Shown here one piece after another: positions 1-4,352 of a DNA stretch of 8,754 bases. The notes under the pieces were generated by a model, which was not told the origin of the DNA, did no database searches, and saw nothing but the letters and a program-made list of their open reading frames with translations. How positions within the stretch are numbered: position 1 is the first letter of the stretch; each line of letters begins with the position of its first letter. Origin of the DNA: an uncultured Collinsella sp. (GTDB lineage Bacteria; Actinomycetota; Coriobacteriia; Coriobacteriales; Coriobacteriaceae); contig URFU01000091.1 of assembly GCA_900547125.1 (NCBI GenBank), forward strand, positions 1 to 8,754. Direction: 5' to 3'. The translations under genes were made by a program, and so were the position numbers.

Positions 1-156
1 GAGATTCCCGAGGCCGAGTATGGTGACGAGATGATTATTGTCGGCCGCGATGGCGATGCCGAGATTACCATGGACGAGATGGCCCGACTGCGCGGAACGA
101 TTAACTACGAGGTCGCCTGCGGCTTTGGCATGCGTCTCGACAAGGTCTACGTGTAG
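1..156 (+). CDS. alr: Alanine racemase, C-terminal 51 residues (partial at the window start)
   Basis: Only the last 51 codons lie in the window, ending in TAG at 154-156. The reading contains DEMARLRGTINYEVACGFGMR and ends in RLDKVYV, the usual end of PLP-dependent alanine racemase (a D-E-(M/V)-A stretch, TINYE, a Cys two residues on, then R-x-x-(K/R)-V-Y-V at the terminus). The enzyme converts L-alanine to D-alanine in the cytoplasm for peptidoglycan. The catalytic Lys and Tyr and most of the fold lie upstream of the window and cannot be checked. The next gene starts 8 nt after the stop, so they are probably co-transcribed. An alr gene just before tsaE is a common arrangement in Actinomycetota, which supports the call. 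Confidence 0.85.
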   Translation, partial: EIPEAEYGDEMIIVGRDGDAEITMDEMARLRGTINYEVACGFGMRLDKVYV

Positions 157-164
157 GAGCCGCT

Positions 165-785
165 ATGGGCGTCATGCACATCCCCGGCCATACCCATCAG
201 GCGCCACGTGAGGTCGCACTCGAGGAAATTGAGGCCGTTCTGGGCGATTGTCACCTCTGCCAGCTCTACCAGTCGCGTCACAATATCGTGTTTGGCGTGG
301 GAAACCCCCGCGCTCGCGTGATGTTTATTGGTGAGGCGCCGGGCCGCAATGAGGATTTGCAGGGCGAGCCCTTTGTGGGGGCGGCAGGCGAGGACCTCAA
401 CGGCATTTTGTCGCTGGCGGGGCTCAAACGCGAAGACGTCTACATTGCCAACGTGCTTAAGTGCCGCCCGCCGGGAAACCGCAATCCGCGTCCCGAGGAA
501 GTGCTGGCTTGCTCGCCGTTTTTGCGTGAGCAGATTCGAAGCATCTGGCCTGATATTATCGTGACGCTCGGCAACCCCGCGACGCACTTTGTGCTTAAGA
601 CCGAGATTGGCATTACTAAGCTGCGCGGCAGGTTCCACCAGATGGGGCATTTTGTAGTAATGCCCACTTTTCATCCGGCAGCAGCGCTGCGCAATCCGGC
701 GTGGCAGGAGCTGCTGGAGGAAGACTTTAAGATGCTGGGCGATTATCTGGAGCGACATCCCGCACCAGAGGACGCCTCGGAATAA
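165..785 (+). CDS. Family 4 uracil-DNA glycosylase (4Fe-4S type), 206 aa
   Basis: This enzyme removes uracil from DNA, the first step of base excision repair of deaminated cytosine. The family 4 marks are in order: Cys29-x2-Cys32 near the N-terminus, GEAPG at 56-60 followed by N-E-D, VLKCRPPGNRNP at 97-108 with Cys100, Cys116, and HPAA at 170-173. The four cysteines would hold the 4Fe-4S cluster, and His170 with the GEAPG loop forms the uracil and active-site pocket. The length is normal for the family. The ATG at 165 is favoured because GGAG lies 5 nt upstream, partly inside the alr stop; an in-frame ATG at 174 has no better site. Stops are doubled (TAA at 783 and 786). The gene sits between alr and tsaE, where related genomes often have no extra gene, so its place in the operon looks like a passenger rather than a functional link. 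Confidence 0.93.
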   Translation: MGVMHIPGHTHQAPREVALEEIEAVLGDCHLCQLYQSRHNIVFGVGNPRARVMFIGEAPGRNEDLQGEPFVGAAGEDLNGILSLAGLKREDVYIANVLKCRPPGNRNPRPEEVLACSPFLREQIRSIWPDIIVTLGNPATHFVLKTEIGITKLRGRFHQMGHFVVMPTFHPAAALRNPAWQELLEEDFKMLGDYLERHPAPEDASE

Positions 786-797
786 TAAGGAGCGTAT

Positions 798-1304
798 ATG
801 TCCCTGGAGCGCCTGGGGGTAGGCACTTACAAAACGGCTAGTGCTGCCGATACCGAGCATTTTGGCGAGTTGGTTGCGCCATGCCTGGAAGACGGTGACG
901 TGTTGATTTTGACCGGTGGCCTGGGGGTGGGGAAGACCCACTTTACTAAGGGCGTTTCGCGCGGTTTGGGCGACGGGCATATGGTTACGAGCCCCACGTT
1001 CGCGCTCATGGCCGTTCATGACCAGGGGCGCATTCCGCTGTTCCACTTTGACCTGTACCGCCTGGAGCATGCTTACGAGCTTGAGGATACGGGCATTTTT
1101 GACGTGTTGGGCTATGAGGGAGCTTGCCTGCTGGAGTGGGGCGAGCAGTTCCAGGATGAGCTGACCGACGAGTATCTCTCGGTGACGCTTAAGCGTGACG
1201 AGGACAACAGCGACGTGCGAACGATCACGCTTGAGGCTCACGGCGAGCGCGCGACGGAGCTTTCCGATTTGATTGATAGGGCTGTACAAGATGAGCTTGC
1301 ATAG
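798..1304 (+). CDS. tsaE: TsaE, ATPase of the t6A tRNA modification machinery, 168 aa
   Basis: TsaE is the P-loop ATPase that works with TsaB and TsaD in making N6-threonylcarbamoyladenosine at position 37 of ANN-decoding tRNAs. The family signature is complete: Walker A GGLGVGKT at 40-47, TSPTF at 64-68 (switch I-like loop), HFDLYRL at 83-89 and LLEWGE at 111-116. The length is typical. The start is supported by AAGGAG at 787-792, 5 nt before the ATG. Twelve nt separate it from the glycosylase gene, and its last 14 nt overlap the start of the next gene, which suggests translational coupling to its partner proteins. Residues about 130-168 are a variable charged tail. Confidence 0.95.
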   Translation: MSLERLGVGTYKTASAADTEHFGELVAPCLEDGDVLILTGGLGVGKTHFTKGVSRGLGDGHMVTSPTFALMAVHDQGRIPLFHFDLYRLEHAYELEDTGIFDVLGYEGACLLEWGEQFQDELTDEYLSVTLKRDEDNSDVRTITLEAHGERATELSDLIDRAVQDELA

Positions 1305-3675
1305 GGACAACGCGCCGGTGGTGGCGCTCGATACTTCGACTGACATGCTTGCCTGCGCGGTAAGCTGGCGTGACGCACAGACGGGCGAGGCGAAGCTGGT
1401 GAATGGGGACCATCTGTGTCGCCGTCATGCCAACGTGGAGCTCGTGAATACTGTTGATGGCGTACTGAAGCAGGCCGGCCTGGATCGCAGCGATGTCGGC
1501 TGTTATGTGGTCGGTCGCGGTCCCGGCTCGTTTACGGGCGTGCGTATCGGCATCTCCACCGCGAAGGGTCTGGCGCGCGGCGCCAACGTGCCGTTGCTGG
1601 GCGTGTCGACGCTCGATGCTTGCGCTTGGACGGCATGGAAGGCCGGCGTGCGCGGCAAGCTTGGTGTTCTTGCCGACGCCATGCGCGGCGAGGTGTACCC
1701 GGCGCCGTATGTGCTGGGGGACGAAGGCCCCGAGCGTCTATTTGAGCGCGAGTGCGTGGTCAAGGCAGCCGTGGCGCTCGATGAGTGGCGCGAGGCAACC
1801 GACTGGGATCAAATGAGGCTGACGGGCGACGGCTTGGTACGTTACGGCAAGCTTTTGCGTGAGGAGGAGACCGCCCGCTGCGTTGAGCGCGACCTGTGGT
1901 GGCCTTCGGGCGAGGGCCTGCTCCTTGCGCATACTGCGGGCGACGGAGACCCGGCCCGCATCCTGCCGATCTATACGCGCCTTTCGGATGCCGAGGAAAA
2001 CGAGCGCAGGCGTCTCGGTCTTGCCGAGAGCGCGCAGAGTGGAATTACGGGCGTGGCCGATGAGCTCGCCGGTCGCCATCTGCAGTTCCGCCCCATGGGT
2101 GCGGCTGATGCCGAGGGTGCGAGCGCGCTAGAGGCGGCCTGCTTCGAAGGCGCCGGGCACGAGGCGTGGACCCCGAGCATGTTCCTGTCCGAGTTGGGCC
2201 AGGACGTTGCCGCTCCGCGCAGCTGGTGGGTTGCGCACGATGACGGCCAGCTCCTGGGCCTTGCCGGCGGTATGGTTGTCGATGGTGACGTGCAGATCAT
2301 GGACGTTGCCGTCGATTCGACGCATCGTCGCGAGGGCATTGCCCGCAAGCTGCTGTCGCATGTGAGCTATGACGCCCAGATGCTCGGCTGTACCACGGCT
2401 TCGCTTGAGGTTGAGGACGGCAACGAGGGCGCGATTGCGCTCTATGCCGCTCTGGGCTTTACCGAGGCGGGCCGTCGCCGCGGCTACTACGGTGCCGGCA
2501 AGGACGCCATCGTCATGACGGCGCCGTTGCCCCTCGTGCTTCCGGTCGATAACGCTTCGCCCGAGCCGACGGCAGCCGAGCAACGCGTATGGCCCCTGCC
2601 TGCGCCCAAGCGCTCTGCCGAGGAACGTGTCGAGATTGAGCGTCGTCGTCTTGTACTCGCTATCGAGAGTTCCTGCGACGAGACGGCGGTGGCGATTATC
2701 GATACGGACGGCAATATGCTGGCCAACCAGGTGTCGACGCAGATTGATTTTCATGCACGCTTTGGCGGCGTGGTGCCCGAGATCGCCTCGCGCAAGCACG
2801 TCGAGGTCATCGTGAGTGTCGTGGATGCGGCACTCGAAGACGCCGCAGCGGCGCTGGGCCTTACGGGCGGAGCCATTGCGCCAAGTGAGCTTGCCGCCGT
2901 GGGCGTGACGCAGGGTCCGGGCCTGGTGGGCGCGCTCGTGGTTGGCGTCGCCTTTGCAAAGGGCTTTGCCTACGCCGCCGGCAAGCCGCTCGTGTGCGTC
3001 AATCATCTTGAGGGCCATCTGTTTGCCAACCTGCTGGCGCAACCCGACCTCAAACCGCCGTTTATCTTCACGCTTGTCTCGGGCGGGCCCACCATGCTCG
3101 TGCACGTGAAGGCATGGGGCGACTACGAGGTACTTGGTGAGACACTCGACGATGCTGTGGGCGAGGCCTTCGACAAGGTGGCCAAGGCGCTGGGCCTGGG
3201 CTATCCCGGTGGCCCCATCATCTCCAAGCTGGCCGAGACGGGCAATCCCCGCGCGATCGATTTCCCCCGTGCGCTTAACAGCAGGGGAGACTATCGCTTC
3301 TCGCTTTCGGGCCTTAAAACCGCTGTGACACTCTACATCGAGCAGGAGACCAAGGCCGGCCGAACGATTCATCTGCCCGACCTGGCGGCTTCGTTCGAGG
3401 CGGCGGTCTTTGACGTGCAGTACAAGAAGGCCAAGAACGCGCTGCATGCCACCGGATGCAAGGAATACTGCATCGGTGGCGGCGTCTCGGCTAATCCGCA
3501 TCTGCGCGAGATGATGATCAAGAAGCTCGGGCGCCAGGGGATTCGCGTAACGGTGCCGCCCTTGTCTGCCTGTACCGATAACGCAGCCATGATCGCAGAG
3601 GTCGCCCGCCGTAAATTCGACCGAGGTGAAATCTCTCCGTTCGACGTCGACGCCGACCCGAACATGACGCTGTAG
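1291..3675 (+). CDS. TsaB-RimI-TsaD three-domain fusion, about 794 aa
   Basis: Three usually separate proteins are joined in one frame. Residues about 8-235 are TsaB (LDTSTDMLACAV at 13-24, GRGPGSFTGVRIGIS at 75-89), the scaffold partner of TsaD. Residues about 263-415 are a RimI-type GNAT N-acetyltransferase: acetyl-CoA loop RREGIA at 346-351, LEVEDGNEGAIALY at 372-385 with the likely catalytic Glu373 and Tyr385, then GF and RRRGYY. Residues about 453-794 are TsaD, the threonylcarbamoyl transferase: IESSCDET at 458-465, GGVVPEIASRKH at 492-503, NHLEGH at 571-576 (metal ligands His572 and His576), DDAVGEAFDKVAKALGLGYP at 620-639, GGGVSAN at 729-735 and CTDNAAMIAE at 761-770 (metal ligand Asp763). 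The joints near 236-262 and 416-452 are charged or Pro/Ala-rich linkers. Oddity: the usual bacterial SGGHT motif reads SGGPT (Pro600). The ATG at 1291 is chosen because TsaB proteins start just before this strand and AGGG lies 9 nt upstream; an in-frame TTG at 1273 and GTG at 1318 are alternatives. It overlaps tsaE by 14 nt. Confidence 0.95.
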   Translation: MSLHRDNAPVVALDTSTDMLACAVSWRDAQTGEAKLVNGDHLCRRHANVELVNTVDGVLKQAGLDRSDVGCYVVGRGPGSFTGVRIGISTAKGLARGANVPLLGVSTLDACAWTAWKAGVRGKLGVLADAMRGEVYPAPYVLGDEGPERLFERECVVKAAVALDEWREATDWDQMRLTGDGLVRYGKLLREEETARCVERDLWWPSGEGLLLAHTAGDGDPARILPIYTRLSDAEENERRRLGLAESAQSGITGVADELAGRHLQFRPMGAADAEGASALEAACFEGAGHEAWTPSMFLSELGQDVAAPRSWWVAHDDGQLLGLAGGMVVDGDVQIMDVAVDSTHRREGIARKLLSHVSYDAQMLGCTTASLEVEDGNEGAIALYAALGFTEAGRRRGYYGAGKDAIVMTAPLPLVLPVDNASPEPTAAEQRVWPLPAPKRSAEERVEIERRRLVLAIESSCDETAVAIIDTDGNMLANQVSTQIDFHARFGGVVPEIASRKHVEVIVSVVDAALEDAAAALGLTGGAIAPSELAAVGVTQGPGLVGALVVGVAFAKGFAYAAGKPLVCVNHLEGHLFANLLAQPDLKPPFIFTLVSGGPTMLVHVKAWGDYEVLGETLDDAVGEAFDKVAKALGLGYPGGPIISKLAETGNPRAIDFPRALNSRGDYRFSLSGLKTAVTLYIEQETKAGRTIHLPDLAASFEAAVFDVQYKKAKNALHATGCKEYCIGGGVSANPHLREMMIKKLGRQGIRVTVPPLSACTDNAAMIAEVARRKFDRGEISPFDVDADPNMTL

Positions 3676-3687
3676 TCGTGCTTGTGC

Positions 3688-3822
3688 GGTCCCCGACCGG
3701 AGGGGCCGGATATAAGGTTTCCTGCTCTACAGTCCTGCGCAAGACGAAGGCCACATTAAGTGGCCTTCTTTGCGTGCGGAACTCGCGATAAACCTTATAT
3801 CCGGCCCCTCCGGTCGGGGACC
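3688..3822 (+). repeat. Structured repeat element, copy 1, with perfect 33-bp inverted arms
   Basis: The arms 3688-3720 and 3790-3822 are exact reverse complements over 33 bp. The enclosed 69 nt form two nested stems: 3737-3742 with 3770-3775, and the hairpin 3746-3754 with 3760-3768 around the loop ATTAA. The 70 nt at 3722-3791 align without gaps to 8659-8728 (47 of 70 identical by hand count), so this is one of two related copies in the window. It begins 12 nt after the tsaD-domain stop. I see no target-site duplication at the edges and no coding sequence inside. It could be a MITE- or REP-like element, a structured 3' UTR or a small RNA; nothing in the sequence decides among these. Confidence 0.85.
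3746..3770 (+). terminator. Possible terminator hairpin of the alr-tsaD operon (weak)
   Basis: A 9-bp stem (3746-3754 with 3760-3768, loop ATTAA) is followed by only a short broken T run (TTCTTTGC). It is the only terminator-like structure close after the tsaD-domain stop, but it is nested inside the 33-bp inverted repeat and its T-tract is poor. It may instead be just the core hairpin of the repeat element. Confidence 0.35.
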
Positions 3823-4078
3823 TTTCTGTATCGATATGGCTTCTGGGCTGGTTTGGCGTCGACAACGTCTGGCAAGGTTAGCCAGCTGCGTTGACTTTCC
3901 GGCGTGCTTTAGCTGAAAGAAAAAGATGGTGTGCGGAGCTTTGCTCCGCATTTGAGATGGGAGCTCCCGCGGCTCCCGAGGGGCATCTCTCATGCAAAAA
4001 CTTTTGTCGGGTAAAGTCTGAGGTCAGCGGCGTTTAATACCGAGAATTTCAAAAAAAGTTGAAAATTCATTACAAATT
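3823..4078. other. Non-coding stretch with two hairpins and an AT-rich end
   Basis: I see no credible gene here on either strand. It holds a hairpin with 8-bp stem TGCGGAGC/GCTCCGCA at 3932-3950 (loop TTT). A second, imperfect structure closes with GAGATG at 3954-3959 and CATCTC at 3984-3989 around the 10-bp palindrome GGGAGCTCCC at 3959-3968. From about 4044 to 4078 the sequence is A/T-rich and lies just upstream of the cstA leader promoter, where it could act as an UP element. A good -35-like TTGACT at 3891-3896 has no matching -10 downstream. Confidence 0.5.
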
Positions 4079-4082
4079 TGCG

Positions 4083-4111
4083 TTGACTTTAGGTAACTAA
4101 AGTTTCATACT
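4083..4111 (+). promoter_or_regulatory. Sigma-70-type promoter for the cstA leader transcript
   Basis: TTGACT at 4083-4088 (5 of 6 to TTGACA) and CATACT at 4106-4111 (4 of 6 to TATAAT) are exactly 17 bp apart, with A/T-rich DNA upstream. Transcription would start near 4118 and give a leader of about 235 nt before the cstA start codon. The start site is predicted, not shown. Confidence 0.65.
4086..4103. promoter_or_regulatory. Palindrome in the promoter spacer, likely operator
   Basis: ACTTTAG at 4086-4092 and CTAAAGT at 4097-4103 are perfect 7-bp inverted arms around GTAA. The site starts inside the -35 box and fills most of the spacer up to the -10 box, the classic place for a repressor dimer. 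I cannot name the regulator; the half-site loosely recalls TTAGG-type metal-regulator boxes but is not a match. Confidence 0.5.
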
Positions 4112-4129
4112 CCTTTTCATCCACTGGGG

Positions 4130-4158
4130 GATGTGAACACGCACGGATCGTTCACATC
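4130..4158 (+). promoter_or_regulatory. 5'-leader inverted repeat before the leader peptide
   Basis: GATGTGAAC at 4130-4138 and GTTCACATC at 4150-4158 are perfect 9-bp arms around an 11-nt loop, beginning about 12 nt into the predicted transcript. It can be a 5' mRNA hairpin or a DNA operator just downstream of the start site. The TGTGA...TCACA ends resemble a CRP site, but the spacing is too long for one. Confidence 0.5.
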
Positions 4159-4182
4159 ATGATTGAAGAGGATTTCTCAGAC

Positions 4183-4227
4183 ATGTTCACGCATCAGCTA
4201 AACATTATCAGCGTAGTAATTATCTGA
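4183..4227 (+). CDS. Putative leader peptide of an attenuator, 14 aa, rich in Leu/Ile/Val
   Basis: The short ORF reads MFTHQLNIISVVII and stops at TGA 4225-4227. Seven of its 14 residues are branched-chain amino acids, four of them the last four codons (GTA GTA ATT ATC). A purine-rich GAAGAGG at 4165-4171 lies 11 nt before the ATG. CTA and GTA are used here although I find neither in the whole cstA reading frame, which fits an attenuator in which charged-tRNA supply sets ribosome speed. The next hairpin arm begins one base after the stop, and an intrinsic terminator follows 51 nt later. An in-frame upstream ATG at 4159 would give 22 aa but lacks a ribosome binding site. Known analogues are ilvL-type peptides; the link to a CstA transporter is inferred from position. 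Confidence 0.6.
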   Translation: MFTHQLNIISVVII

Positions 4228-4291
4228 TGCGGGTTAGCACATACAGCTAGCCCGTACGATAACGGGCGGCTGATGAAGATGAGGGCCGTCG
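4228..4291 (+). promoter_or_regulatory. Alternative pairing segments of the cstA attenuator
   Basis: Mutually exclusive stems can be drawn. Stem 1:2 is 4228-4238 with 4246-4256 (11 bp, two G-U). Stem 2:3 is 4244-4255 with 4262-4272 (GCCCGT/ACGGGC plus CAGC/GCTG). Stem 3:4 is 4265-4271 with 4284-4290, which uses the left arm of the terminator. CATCAGC at 4192-4198 inside the leader ORF can also pair with GCTGATG at 4269-4275, and GCATCAG 4191-4197 with CTGATGC 4224-4230. The 3:4 stem is much weaker than the terminator, so I cannot say whether ribosome stalling favours readthrough or termination. Confidence 0.5.
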
Positions 4292-4318
4292 AGCGCAACC
4301 GACGGCCCTCATTTTTTA
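4279..4318 (+). terminator. Intrinsic terminator upstream of cstA (attenuator terminator)
   Basis: A 13-bp stem (4279-4291 with 4300-4312, core GAGGGCCGTCG/CGACGGCCCTC, loop AGCGCAAC) runs into six T residues at 4312-4317. It is a textbook Rho-independent terminator placed between the leader promoter and cstA, only about 35 nt before the cstA start. Transcripts from the promoter at 4083 must pass it to reach cstA. Confidence 0.9.
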
Positions 4319-4352
4319 TGTCTGAGTAGTTCTTTTTAGAGGAGGAAATGTA

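Noticed and set aside
1273..1290. TTG at 1273 as start of the TsaB-RimI-TsaD protein
   Set aside because: Its ribosome binding site is poorly spaced, and TsaB proteins do not need the six extra residues; the ATG at 1291 fits better.
147..1346. 399-codon open frame on the - strand opposite the glycosylase and tsaE genes
   Set aside because: It is a shadow of two well-supported + strand genes, with no family signature of its own.
2128..3501. 457-codon open frame on the - strand opposite the RimI-TsaD part
   Set aside because: The + strand frame has complete TsaD and RimI motifs; the - strand frame is rich in R/H/A with no recognisable domain.
4132..4156. CRP/FNR binding site from TGTGA...TCACA
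   Set aside because: The half-sites are 15 nt apart instead of 6, and the site lies downstream of the predicted start, so a hairpin or another operator is more likely.
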